A stretch of DNA of 18,614 bases. Source: 13-2-20CM-66-19 sp036273735. GTDB lineage: Bacteria > Pseudomonadota > Gammaproteobacteria > Steroidobacterales > Steroidobacteraceae. Location: NCBI GenBank assembly GCA_036273735.1, contig DASUHA010000130.1:1-18614 (forward strand). Direction: 5' to 3'. The notes under the pieces are model-generated. The model had not been told where the DNA came from. It did no database searches and saw nothing but the letters and a program-made list of their open reading frames with translations. Position numbers and translations under genes: made by a program. Position 1 is the first letter of the stretch. Each line of letters begins with the position of its first letter. Positions 1 to 7,446 of this stretch are shown here, one piece after another.

Positions 1-709
1 GAGAAGTCCGTTGCGAATGAAAGCCCGCGCCCTGGGCCAAGGCGAGGTCGAATACAGCACGGCCGAGCCGGCCGTTCCCATCTTCGAAGGGGTGTAGGGT
101 CTCGAACCAGAGATGGGCGATGCTGGCGCGGAGCGTGGCCCCGTCCTCGCGTGACCCGTTGAACCAATAGAGGAACCGGCGCATCTCGTCCTCCAGCCCT
201 GCACGCGGGGGCGCTTCGTAGTGGACGCGCTCGCGACCGATCGGGCCCGATAGAATCTGCATGGGATCCTCCCCCCGCAACATTCCAACGAGGATGAGCG
301 AAAGGCCGGAGCGGCCGGACGGAAACAGCGCGCCGTGCCAAGCGAAGAGGCGCCCGAGCGTGAGCTTGCGCAGATTTTGCGTGCTGTCGGCCAGCACGTC
401 GATCATGCCCTGGGCCGCGGGAGCAAGGCGGTCGATATCCTGGCTGGCGGCGCCGAGCCCGAGGCGCCTCATGATAGATGAGCGGACCTCGTCAGGATCC
501 AGCCGAACCCCCTCGATTGCCGAAGTCGAGACGGTCTCGCGAGTCGTGAGCTCCGCGACTGCGAGGCTGAGGTGGTCCGTGTCGAGAGCCTGCGCTAGGC
601 CTGCGAGATAGTCTTGCTTGCGCTGCACGTCTTCGAGCCCCCGGGAGATCTCCGAGGCCGACCAGCGCCAATTCGGCCATTCGGGCCGCTGCCAGATATA
701 CCGGGTCAA
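1..709 (-). CDS. Fic family protein (DUF4172 N-terminus), partial at 3' end
   Basis: Likely a Fic AMP/UMP-transferase that modifies a target protein hydroxyl. I read 236 codons on the minus strand without a stop; the C-terminus lies beyond base 1. The N-terminus (residues 4-16, YIWQRPEWPNWRW) matches the DUF4172 domain that precedes many bacterial Fic domains. The Fic signature HPFEDGNGRLGR is at residues 206-217 (bases 59-94), with the catalytic His206 and the phosphate-binding GNGR. An inhibitory-helix motif of the (S/T)xxxE(G/N) type, TSAIEG, is at residues 62-67, so this looks like a class II Fic that holds itself inactive. The start is TTG at 707-709. It is the first plausible start after an in-frame TGA at 731-733 (on the complement), and no ATG or GTG lies between them. 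No good Shine-Dalgarno site is visible. The inverted repeat at 721-745 sits directly upstream and may control it. Family call is firm; the exact start is moderate. Confidence 0.88.
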   Translation of the reverse strand, partial: MTRYIWQRPEWPNWRWSASEISRGLEDVQRKQDYLAGLAQALDTDHLSLAVAELTTRETVSTSAIEGVRLDPDEVRSSIMRRLGLGAASQDIDRLAPAAQGMIDVLADSTQNLRKLTLGRLFAWHGALFPSGRSGLSLILVGMLRGEDPMQILSGPIGRERVHYEAPPRAGLEDEMRRFLYWFNGSREDGATLRASIAHLWFETLHPFEDGNGRLGRAVFDLALAQGAGFHSQRTS

Positions 710-720
710 AATGAGGCCAC

Positions 721-763
721 ATTCGTATCAAATCCTGATACGAATATAGCCCCTATTCATATC
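721..763. promoter_or_regulatory. Inverted-repeat operator candidate upstream of fic
   Basis: ATTCGTATCA (721-730) and TGATACGAAT (736-745) form a perfect 10-bp inverted repeat around a 5-bp spacer. A third half-site, ATTCATATC (755-763), differs at one base. The dyad lies 12-36 bases upstream of the fic TTG start, in an AT-rich island within G+C-rich DNA. Geometry and position fit a dimeric repressor or activator site, possibly extending to a second half-occupied site. Nothing in the window identifies the regulator. The rest of the 710-846 gap shows no gene. Confidence 0.55.
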
Positions 764-846
764 TTTTGGCCAGGAGCAACCACATGGGCAAACGCGGCAC
801 ATCAACGTCGAGCGGATCTTGAACCTTAGCCGCTAGACTGCCCGGG

Positions 847-1494
847 ATGTGGAAGAGCTTCCGCAAGGCGAGGCTGGTGGCCGGGATTACGCTACTTGGT
901 GCGGGCACGGGCCTCCCTGGCGGCCCGGTCCATGCGCAAAGCGTGCTCACGCAGCAAGCGGGCCTGCCAAAGGTCTCGTTGAGAGGGCCGTGTTTGCGAT
1001 CCGGCCGGGCGTACCTCAGGGCGAGAATCCGCGGGGCCGAGCGGCTCGATGTGGATCTGCATGGCTCGCAGCTCACGTGCGAAGGCGGCCCGCGCCTCGA
1101 AAGCAGCGGTATCCGTATCGCCTTCGAGGGGCGGTTGAGGCCCCGCCGGCGGCGCGTGCGGATGGTTTTCGGCATCGATGGCGCGCGGGAGGGCCGACCG
1201 GGGCAGGAGCTGCCGACCAATCTCACCGTGATCTTCGAGGGCGAGCGGCAACTCTTCGCGACGCAGGGGGACCGGAATTGCACCATCGACCGGCTGCGCC
1301 AGAAACGCATCGGGGGGGATCGGGGTCCAAGCCATTCGCTGCCCGCCATGGCGAAAACGCGCTCCTATCTGGTCACGGCACATGGCTTTTGCATCGCGCC
1401 CGCCAACGATCTCGGTGGCAAGCGGCGCATCATGGTGACGACGTTCGATTTTGCCGGGCGGGCTGACTTCGAGCCGCCGCCGCAGCGACAATGA
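847..1494 (+). CDS. Exported hypothetical protein with four cysteines
   Basis: I do not recognise this 215-residue protein. Residues 1-30 look like a Sec signal peptide: basic start KSFRKAR, hydrophobic stretch, and probable cleavage after VHA before QSV. The mature part has exactly four cysteines (49, 78, 145, 182), enough for two disulfides in the periplasm, and is rich in short beta-like segments and arginine. No catalytic motif is evident. It ends 36 bases before the DUF192 gene, in the same direction, so the two are probably co-transcribed and both act outside the cytoplasm. Codon use is strongly G/C in third positions, as expected for a real gene here. The frame is preferred over two overlapping alternatives because only it gives a signal peptide and normal codon use. 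Confidence 0.7.
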   Translation: MWKSFRKARLVAGITLLGAGTGLPGGPVHAQSVLTQQAGLPKVSLRGPCLRSGRAYLRARIRGAERLDVDLHGSQLTCEGGPRLESSGIRIAFEGRLRPRRRRVRMVFGIDGAREGRPGQELPTNLTVIFEGERQLFATQGDRNCTIDRLRQKRIGGDRGPSHSLPAMAKTRSYLVTAHGFCIAPANDLGGKRRIMVTTFDFAGRADFEPPPQRQ

Positions 1495-1530
1495 GCGCGG
1501 ATCGCGAATACTAGGAGCGGGGCGAGTCAT

Positions 1531-2061
1531 ATGAGAAATTCTTCCTGGCGCATTCCGCCTGCTGCCGCGCGTTTGAGCGCCGGTCTGTTACTGGCCATCG
1601 CGATGCTGCTCGCTGCGGGGCCCGCGAGCCGTGCGCAGTCGATGCAGATCGAGAGCCTGGCGCACTTTCCGCGTACGACGCTTACCATCAAGGGACGGGG
1701 TCGCGCGGATCACTTCGACATCTGGATCGCCGACACGGCGGCGCGGCAGGAGCAGGGTCTGATGTTCGTGCGCGATCTGCCGGCGAGCGAGGGCATGCTC
1801 TTTCCCCAAGCGCCGCCGCAGGTAGCGCATTTCTGGATGAAGAATACCTACATTCCGCTCGACATGGTGTTCGTGGGTGAAGATGGGCGGGTGGCGAAGA
1901 TCATCGCAAATGCGCAGCCGTTCTCGCTCGGTCTGCTCTCCTCCGACGGGCCGGTGACCGCGGTGCTGGAGATCCGAGGCGGGGAGGCAGCGCAGGCCGG
2001 AATCAGAGTTGGGGATCAGGTGAGCTGGGACGAGGGGGCGAGCCGGCCTGCGGCCCCCTGA
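1531..2061 (+). CDS. DUF192 family exported protein
   Basis: A 176-residue protein of the DUF192 family (PF02643), whose biochemical role is not established. Residues 1-35 form a signal peptide (long hydrophobic run, cleavage after SRA). Family hallmarks appear in order: QEQGLMFVRDLP (73-84), FWMKNTYIPLDM (101-112), the DGR..KI..NA.P segment (118-130), AVLEIRGG (144-151) and GIRVGDQV (157-164). Length is typical for members that carry a signal peptide. AGGAG at 1513-1517 is the likely ribosome site, slightly far from the ATG. It follows the four-cysteine protein gene closely. Its last 46 bases overlap the 3' end of the convergent aminotransferase gene. Confidence 0.9.
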   Translation: MRNSSWRIPPAAARLSAGLLLAIAMLLAAGPASRAQSMQIESLAHFPRTTLTIKGRGRADHFDIWIADTAARQEQGLMFVRDLPASEGMLFPQAPPQVAHFWMKNTYIPLDMVFVGEDGRVAKIIANAQPFSLGLLSSDGPVTAVLEIRGGEAAQAGIRVGDQVSWDEGASRPAAP

Positions 2062-3176
2062 AACCATGGCTCGAGGCGACCGATGGCTTCTTTGATCTGA
2101 GCCGTCGAGACGGCGAAACTCAAACGAATGTGATGGCGGCCGTCCAAGGGATCGAAATCTATCCCTGGCGCAGTGGCAACACCGGTGTCGCGGAGCAGCT
2201 CCTTACAGAAGCTCAGACTGTCGCTGGTTAGATGGCGAACGTCCGCATAGACGTAGAACGCACCGTCAGGCGGCGCAATTCTCTTCAATCCGAGGGTGGG
2301 CAAGGCATCGAGCAGCAGCTGGCGGTTGCGACGGTAAGTCTCGACGTGGCCCTGCAGCTCTTCACGGGCATCGAGGGCAATCAAGCCGGCGTGCTGACTC
2401 AGGGAGGGCGCCGTCAGGTACATGTTGCCGCAGAAGGCACGTGCCCGCCCGGCATGCTCGGCAGGAGCCAGCAGCCAGCCGAGCCGCCAACCGACCATGC
2501 TGAAATACTTGGAGAAGCTGCCGAGGACGAAGGCGCCGGGCTCGAAGCGGAGCATGGTCTGCGCGGGCTCCGTGTAGGAGAGCCCGTGATAGATCTCGTC
2601 CGAGATCACCACGATGCCCTTTCTGCGACAGACCTCTGCAATCCCGGCGAGCTCGGACGCATCGATTATGGTCCCGGTGGGATTGGCCGGGCTCGCGACG
2701 ATCACGCCCCTCGGGGCGGGGTCCAGCGTATCGAGATGGGCCGCCGTAAGCTGATAGCGTGTGGTCTCGTTGCACGCGATCTCCCCCGGCACGAGATGAA
2801 GGGCTTTGAGAGTATTCCGATAGGCGACGTAGCCCGGGCGCGCCAGCGCGACCTCATCCCCCGCATCGAAGTTGGCGGCGAGCGCGAGCACCAGCGCCGG
2901 TGAGGCGCCGCAGGTCAGGATGAATCTCTCGGGCTCTATCTCAATCCCGTAGGTTCGCAGGTAATGCCGGGCGAGCCCGACCTGCAGCTCACGGCTCTCC
3001 CAGTATCCGAGGCCATCCTGATCGAGGACCCGGTGAGCCACCTCGATGGCGGCCGCGGGGGCGCCGGTCGAGGGCTGGCCGTACTCCATGTGAATGACCG
3101 AGCGGCCCTCGGCGCGCATCCGATGCGCCAAGCGGTTGATCTCCATCGCACAAAACGGCTCGACCCGGGCTGGCAT
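2016..3176 (-). CDS. PLP-dependent aminotransferase, class I/II (fold type I)
   Basis: Cytoplasmic PLP enzyme, 386 residues, expected to transfer an amino group between an amino acid and a 2-oxo acid; the substrate cannot be told from sequence. Fold type I landmarks are all present: SPANPTG (162-168) with Asn165, DEIYHGL (193-199) with Asp193 and Tyr196, the Schiff-base lysine in GSFSKYFSMVGWRLGW (Lys223, with Arg231 for the phosphate), and a late HHIRLSFAV segment carrying the arginine that usually binds the substrate carboxylate. Two starts are possible: the first ATG, or Met11 (MEINRLAHRM), where homology of this family usually begins. Neither has a Shine-Dalgarno site. A -10-like element sits 6 bases before the first ATG, so a leaderless transcript is possible. 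The C-terminus overlaps the DUF192 gene tail to tail. Confidence 0.93.
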   Translation of the reverse strand: MPARVEPFCAMEINRLAHRMRAEGRSVIHMEYGQPSTGAPAAAIEVAHRVLDQDGLGYWESRELQVGLARHYLRTYGIEIEPERFILTCGASPALVLALAANFDAGDEVALARPGYVAYRNTLKALHLVPGEIACNETTRYQLTAAHLDTLDPAPRGVIVASPANPTGTIIDASELAGIAEVCRRKGIVVISDEIYHGLSYTEPAQTMLRFEPGAFVLGSFSKYFSMVGWRLGWLLAPAEHAGRARAFCGNMYLTAPSLSQHAGLIALDAREELQGHVETYRRNRQLLLDALPTLGLKRIAPPDGAFYVYADVRHLTSDSLSFCKELLRDTGVATAPGIDFDPLDGRHHIRLSFAVSTAQIKEAIGRLEPWFQGAAGRLAPSSQLT

Positions 3177-3182
3177 GGAGCC

Positions 3183-3211
3183 ACTTTAGGTAAAGCGTGC
3201 GGGAGTGGCAA
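3183..3211 (-). promoter_or_regulatory. Candidate sigma-70 promoter of the aminotransferase
   Basis: On the minus strand, TTGCCA (3206-3211, 5/6 match to -35) and TAAAGT (3183-3188, 4/6 match to -10) are separated by 17 bases. Transcription would begin at or within a base or two of the ATG at 3176, which would make the message leaderless. No ribosome site is present to contradict that. Confidence 0.4.
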
Positions 3212-3281
3212 ATGAAGTTGTTGGCGACGCCGCGTAGTTCGCGCACGCGGAACCTCGTTCGCGATGGAACGCCGTACCTCA

Positions 3282-3312
3282 CGTTGAGAGCGGCATTCAT
3301 TTGCTCTCAGCG
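3282..3312. other. Strong dyad in the divergent intergenic region
   Basis: CGTTGAGAGC (3282-3291) and GCTCTCAGCG (3303-3312) can pair over 10 positions with one G-U, around an 11-base loop. No gene ends here and no T-tract follows on either strand, so it is unlikely to be a terminator. It could be a binding site for a dimeric regulator serving the divergent aminotransferase and M61 genes, or an RNA hairpin in a 5' leader. The rest of the 3177-3503 gap shows no convincing gene. Confidence 0.35.
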
Positions 3313-3503
3313 CTTTGAGTCCATTTCGCCGTGCAATTCCGGTATCCGCACCGCCGCCGCTCGTCTCTCCAATACATCCGCTCATCGCAATGGAGGCAGG
3401 GCACGCGAGGCGGCTTGCGGTGCCCGGTCCATGCCATACTTACAGCCTCGGCCGGGGTAGCGCGGCCGCCTCCAGCAATAACAAGCTCGTCGGAGGAGCA
3501 CCC

Positions 3504-5408
3504 GTGAAGCTCTCGTCATTCGGCTGCCTCGCCGTTCTACCGCTGTCCCTGAGCCTGACTGCAGCGGCGTCGGCCGCGGAACCCAACGCCAACGCGCAGG
3601 CTTACGCGACGCAAAGCAACCCGGAGACCCTCGTCCTCGATGCGCGCGACGCTGGCCGCGGGCTGATGACTGCGACGATGCGAATTCCGGTGAAGCCGGG
3701 ACCGTTCACGTTCGTGTATCCGGAGTGGACACCCGGCGAGCACGGGCCCACCGGGCCGCTCTCGGACCTGTCGCAACTGAAGGTGTCGGCAAACGGCCGC
3801 GCGCTCGATTGGCGCCGCGATCAGGTGGACATGTATGCCTTCCATGTCGATGTACCCCAGGGAGTCGCCACGCTCGATGTAGAGCTCACCATACTGGTCA
3901 ACTCGCCGGACCGGATGTCGACTTCCAACGTGGCCATCATCAACTGGAACCGCACGCTCTTCTACCAGGCCGATACCAACTCCCACGAGGTTTACTTCAA
4001 GCCGAGCATCATCCTGCCCGAGGGGTGGGGCTACGGCACGGCGCTGCCCGGCCCCAACCAGGTCGGGCAGCGGGTTGACTTCGCGGAAGTGCCGCTCAAC
4101 ATGCTGGTCGACTCGCCGCTCGACTGCGGCCGCTACTACAAGCACATCGAGCTGTGGCGCAAGGGCGGCGCCTATCAGATGCTCGATATCTTCGCCGACA
4201 AGCCGCAGGATCTCGACATCCCGGACACGCTGATCGCGAGTTACAAGCACCTGGCACCCGAGGCGTTCGCCCTCTATGGCTCGCGCCACTGGGACGTCTA
4301 CCACTCGCTCCTCGAGCTCTCCGATGTGATCGGCTTTCAAGGCATCGAGCACCATCAGTCGAGCGACAACCGCGCGCCCGATGACTTCATGACCAACGCC
4401 CAGAATCAGCTCTCTGCCGGCGACCTGCTGACACACGAGCTCTCGCATTCCTGGAACGGCAAGTACCGCCGTCCCGCGGATCTGACCACGCGCAACTTCC
4501 AGATCCCGATGCAGACGGATCTCCTGTGGGTCTATGAAGGCATGAATCAATACCTCGGAGACCTTCTCTCCTTCCGCACGGGAATCAGGACGCCGGGCGA
4601 CTACCCGGAATACCTCGCGGCGCTCTATGCAGGACTCGCGAGTGAGCCGGGCCGCAACACGGAGCCGCTGATCGATACCACGATCGCTGCACCGTATCTG
4701 TATCAGGCAATCGGCTCCTATCCGAGCATCCGCCGCACCGCGGGCGACTTCTACGCGGAGGGCGAGCTGCTGTGGCTCGACGCCGATACGCTGATTCGCG
4801 AGCGGACTCGGGGCAGGAAGTCGCTCGATGACTTCCTGCACCTCTACAGCGCGCCGGCAGTGACCGGGCCCATCACCAAGACCTACACCCGCGAGGAGAT
4901 CGAGCAGCTGCTGAACCAGGTCGCACCGTACGACTGGCATGCCTTCTTCCAGAAGCGCGTGTATGAAGTTGCACCCACTCCGCCGACCGATGAGCTGGCG
5001 CGCTCGGGCTGGCGGCTGGTCTACACGAGCGAACCGAACAAGTTCATCACGACGCGTGAGGCGCTCTTTCACATCTCCGACATGTGGTTCAGCTACGGAT
5101 TCCTGCTGGGCAAGGATGACCTGGTGGCGGACGTGCGCGAGGGCTCGCCGGCGTGGGCGGCCGGCATGGCTCCCGGCATGAAGATTCTCGCCGTCGAGAA
5201 TCAGGCCTACACGGACGGAGTGCTGAAGTACATAGCGACGCAGGCTGAGCATTCCAGCGGACCCACAGCCTTTCTCGTGCAGCAGGACAGCTGGTATCAC
5301 ACCATCGAGGTGAGCTATCACGGCGGCCCACAGTATCCGCACCTGGTGCGCATCCGCGATCAGACGGACATGCTGGCAAAAATCATGGCGCCGCGCGCCG
5401 GTCGATAG
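3504..5408 (+). CDS. M61 family metallopeptidase with PDZ domain, exported
   Basis: A 634-residue exported zinc peptidase of the M61 (glycyl aminopeptidase-like) family. The start is the GTG at 3504, chosen because GGAGGAG (3492-3498) precedes it and it yields a clean signal peptide, MKLSSFGCLAVLPLSLSLTA followed by ASAA before EPN; a longer open frame upstream lacks both. An all-beta M61 N-terminal domain covers about residues 40-220. The zinc motif is HELSH (His311, Glu312, His315), followed by SWNGKYRRP, and the third ligand is Glu345 in YEGMNQYLG. That is the M61 HExxH-x(n)-EG pattern. The C-terminus (about 530-620) looks like a PDZ domain, usual in the family. Only 10 bases separate it from the amidase gene, so both are probably one operon working on periplasmic peptides or amides. 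Confidence 0.9.
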   Translation: MKLSSFGCLAVLPLSLSLTAAASAAEPNANAQAYATQSNPETLVLDARDAGRGLMTATMRIPVKPGPFTFVYPEWTPGEHGPTGPLSDLSQLKVSANGRALDWRRDQVDMYAFHVDVPQGVATLDVELTILVNSPDRMSTSNVAIINWNRTLFYQADTNSHEVYFKPSIILPEGWGYGTALPGPNQVGQRVDFAEVPLNMLVDSPLDCGRYYKHIELWRKGGAYQMLDIFADKPQDLDIPDTLIASYKHLAPEAFALYGSRHWDVYHSLLELSDVIGFQGIEHHQSSDNRAPDDFMTNAQNQLSAGDLLTHELSHSWNGKYRRPADLTTRNFQIPMQTDLLWVYEGMNQYLGDLLSFRTGIRTPGDYPEYLAALYAGLASEPGRNTEPLIDTTIAAPYLYQAIGSYPSIRRTAGDFYAEGELLWLDADTLIRERTRGRKSLDDFLHLYSAPAVTGPITKTYTREEIEQLLNQVAPYDWHAFFQKRVYEVAPTPPTDELARSGWRLVYTSEPNKFITTREALFHISDMWFSYGFLLGKDDLVADVREGSPAWAAGMAPGMKILAVENQAYTDGVLKYIATQAEHSSGPTAFLVQQDSWYHTIEVSYHGGPQYPHLVRIRDQTDMLAKIMAPRAGR

Positions 5409-5418
5409 AGGGGGCAAC

Positions 5419-6987
5419 ATGCGCACATACATCACCGCAGGCACGCTCTGTTGTCTGACATACGTCTCCGCTGCAGCCGGCTATGACACGGTCTGCAAGT
5501 CGGCCGCGGACGTATCCGCCGATCTCGCGGCGCATCGGACCACCTCGCAGGCGCTGGTCGCCGGTTACGAAACCCGAATCGACAGGCTCAACCCGCAGGT
5601 GCACGCCGTAATCGGGCTGAATCCACAGGCTGAAGGCGAGGCGCGCGCTGCGGATGCACGCCGTGCGGACGGCAAGTCGCGCGGCCCGCTCGATGGCCTG
5701 CCCGTCCTCGTAAAGGACAATATCGACATTGCCGGCGTGCCAACGACTGCCGGATCGTTGGCGCTCGCACAGAACGTGCGCGCCACCAGTGCTCCGGTCG
5801 TGGCGAACCTCGCTCGCGCCGGCGCGGTCATCCTCGGGCGCACCAACCTCTCGGAATGGGCGAACATCCGCTCGGAACATTCGAGCAGTGGATGGAGCGG
5901 CGTGGGCGGCCTCACGCGCAATCCTTATGCGCTGGATCGAACGGCGTGCGGGTCGAGCTCGGGATCCGCCGCCGCGGTGGCTGCAGGTCTGGCCGCAGCC
6001 GCGGTGGGTACGGAGACGGATGGATCCATCAACTGTCCGTCCTCCATGAATGGCCTCGTTGGATTGAAGCCGACTGTCGGGCTCGTGTCACGCACCGGCA
6101 TCGTGCCCATCAGTCATACTCAGGATACGGCCGGCCCCATCACTCACACGGTGAGGGACGCGGCGATGATGCTGACGGCTATGGCGGGGAGCGACCCCGC
6201 CGACCCTGCGACGGCGGAGGCGGACAAGCATCGGATCGACTACACGACGGCTCTCAATCCGCGTGCGCTCCATGGCGTGCGCATCGGTGTGGCGCGCTTT
6301 CTGTTGAAGGGGTTCACGCCCGGGACGCTCGGGGTATTCAATCGGGCGCTGTCGGTGTTGAAGGCCCGCGGCGCCATTCTGGTCAATGTCGATGACTACG
6401 ACGTCGGGAAACTCGGCAAGAACGAGGGCCTCGTCCTGCAGACGGAGCTGAAGGCGGATCTCAACAAATATCTCGCCGGGTCGCCGCCGGCGGTCAAGAG
6501 CCGGACGCTCGCCGACCTCATCGCCTTCGATGATGCCCATCCCGAAGAGATGACCTGGTTCGGACAGGGCTTTTTCGTCAAGGCGGAGCGCACGAAAGGT
6601 CTCGACGACCCGGCGTACGTCAAGGCACATGACGCCAACCTGCGCCTCGCCGGCCCCAACGGCATCGATCGGCTGTTACACGAGCACGAGGTCGTGGCGC
6701 TGATCTCCCCGACCACGAATCCCGCATCGGTCATCGACCTGGTGAACGGTGATTCCATCAGCGGCGGGGACAGCAGCCTGCCGGCCGTGGCGGCCTATCC
6801 CTACATCAATGTACCGATGGGCCAGGTCCACGGGCTACCCGTGGGACTCTCCTTCATCGGGCCGAAGTGGTCGGAGGCCCGGTTGCTCGGGCTCGCATAC
6901 GACTACGAACAGGCGAGCCGCGCGGCCCGCCCGCCAACCTTCGCGGCAGACGTGCTGCATCCGCGTCCGGCGGAGTCCTGCCAGTGA
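5419..6987 (+). CDS. Amidase signature family hydrolase, exported
   Basis: A 522-residue amidase-signature enzyme (PF01425) hydrolysing an amide or C-terminal amide; the substrate is not predictable. The Ser-cisSer-Lys triad is visible: Lys99 in LVKDNIDIAG, the cis-serine Ser179 in GSSSGSAAAV, and the nucleophile Ser203 in GTETDGSINCPSS. The segment NGLVGLKPTVGLVSRTGIVP and the C-terminal YPYINVPMGQ / GLPVGLSFIG are family standards. Residues 1-20 form a short signal peptide (cleavage about AAA-GYD), so it acts in the periplasm, unlike the cytoplasmic GatA-type members. GAGGGGG before the ATG is the ribosome site and overlaps the end of the M61 gene, which supports coupled expression with that peptidase. 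Confidence 0.93.
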   Translation: MRTYITAGTLCCLTYVSAAAGYDTVCKSAADVSADLAAHRTTSQALVAGYETRIDRLNPQVHAVIGLNPQAEGEARAADARRADGKSRGPLDGLPVLVKDNIDIAGVPTTAGSLALAQNVRATSAPVVANLARAGAVILGRTNLSEWANIRSEHSSSGWSGVGGLTRNPYALDRTACGSSSGSAAAVAAGLAAAAVGTETDGSINCPSSMNGLVGLKPTVGLVSRTGIVPISHTQDTAGPITHTVRDAAMMLTAMAGSDPADPATAEADKHRIDYTTALNPRALHGVRIGVARFLLKGFTPGTLGVFNRALSVLKARGAILVNVDDYDVGKLGKNEGLVLQTELKADLNKYLAGSPPAVKSRTLADLIAFDDAHPEEMTWFGQGFFVKAERTKGLDDPAYVKAHDANLRLAGPNGIDRLLHEHEVVALISPTTNPASVIDLVNGDSISGGDSSLPAVAAYPYINVPMGQVHGLPVGLSFIGPKWSEARLLGLAYDYEQASRAARPPTFAADVLHPRPAESCQ

Positions 6988-7000
6988 GGGCAGGATCCGC

Positions 7001-7014
7001 CGCGCGAACGCGCG
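7001..7014. terminator. GC-rich hairpin between convergent genes
   Basis: CGCGCGAACGCGCG forms a 5-bp all-GC stem with a GAAC tetraloop, lying in the 27-bp gap between the amidase (+) and paralog D (-). The position fits a shared bidirectional terminator, but no T-tract follows on either strand, so it may be only a weak or Rho-assisted site. Confidence 0.3.
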
Positions 7015-7422
7015 CTACTGGATGTGGTGGATCGCCTCGAGCTCGTTGCGCTGGGTCCGGTACTGGTCGATCTTGATCCGCACCTGTAGTTCGTCATAAC
7101 AGGTCTTCACCAGGAACCTCGAGCCGGTCTCGTCATCGAGCCGGCAGAACATCCGCGCGCCATTGATGTTCTCCGCCGTAAAGCCGGCATTGCGGGCGTC
7201 CCTGATGAGCACGGCATCTGCATCGGCGGCTCTCTTGGCGGCGGCAGATCCGGCGGATTGAGTCGCGGTGGCTTTGTCAGTGACGGCTTTCTGGGTGGTC
7301 GATGAGGCCGCCGGGTTCGAGGCTGCCGCCGGCGCGGTCGATGATTGCTGTGCCTGCGCGCCGGCCCAGGCTGCCAGCGCAGTCGCCACGAAGAGCAGGG
7401 TATTCAACCTGGAAATTGCCAT
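7015..7422 (-). CDS. Small exported two-cysteine protein, paralog D of tandem family
   Basis: Function unknown; 135 residues, the most divergent of four paralogs. It has a signal peptide (MAISRLNTLLFVATALAAWA, cleavage near AQA-QQ), then a low-complexity Ala/Ser/Thr/Gln linker to about residue 68, then the conserved core: LIRDARNAGF, MFCR, ETGSRF, KTCYDE, KI.QY..QRNELE. The two core cysteines (in MFCR and TCYDE) are 15 residues apart and probably form a disulfide. The core resembles short secreted Xanthomonad and Sphingomonad proteins with a CR...TGSR...C pattern, though that comparison is from memory. GGGAG lies before the ATG. It is last in the operon, 24 bases after paralog C. Its core replaces the FKPE.IRGN of the others with FTAENINGA. 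Confidence 0.78.
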   Translation of the reverse strand: MAISRLNTLLFVATALAAWAGAQAQQSSTAPAAASNPAASSTTQKAVTDKATATQSAGSAAAKRAADADAVLIRDARNAGFTAENINGARMFCRLDDETGSRFLVKTCYDELQVRIKIDQYRTQRNELEAIHHIQ

Positions 7423-7446
7423 ATGCGTCTCCCGGCGGCCGACCGT

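Noticed and set aside
753..1530. Two overlapping minus-strand frames of about 200 codons
   Set aside because: Arg/Pro-rich antisense shadows of the exported four-cysteine protein, without signal peptide or motif.
3315..3503. 63-residue N-terminal extension of the M61 peptidase
   Set aside because: GTG 3504 has a strong GGAGGAG site and begins a proper signal peptide; the extension has neither.
3537..5444. 635-codon open frame on the minus strand
   Set aside because: Antisense shadow of the M61 peptidase; high G+C gives long open frames opposite real genes, and no domain is recognisable.
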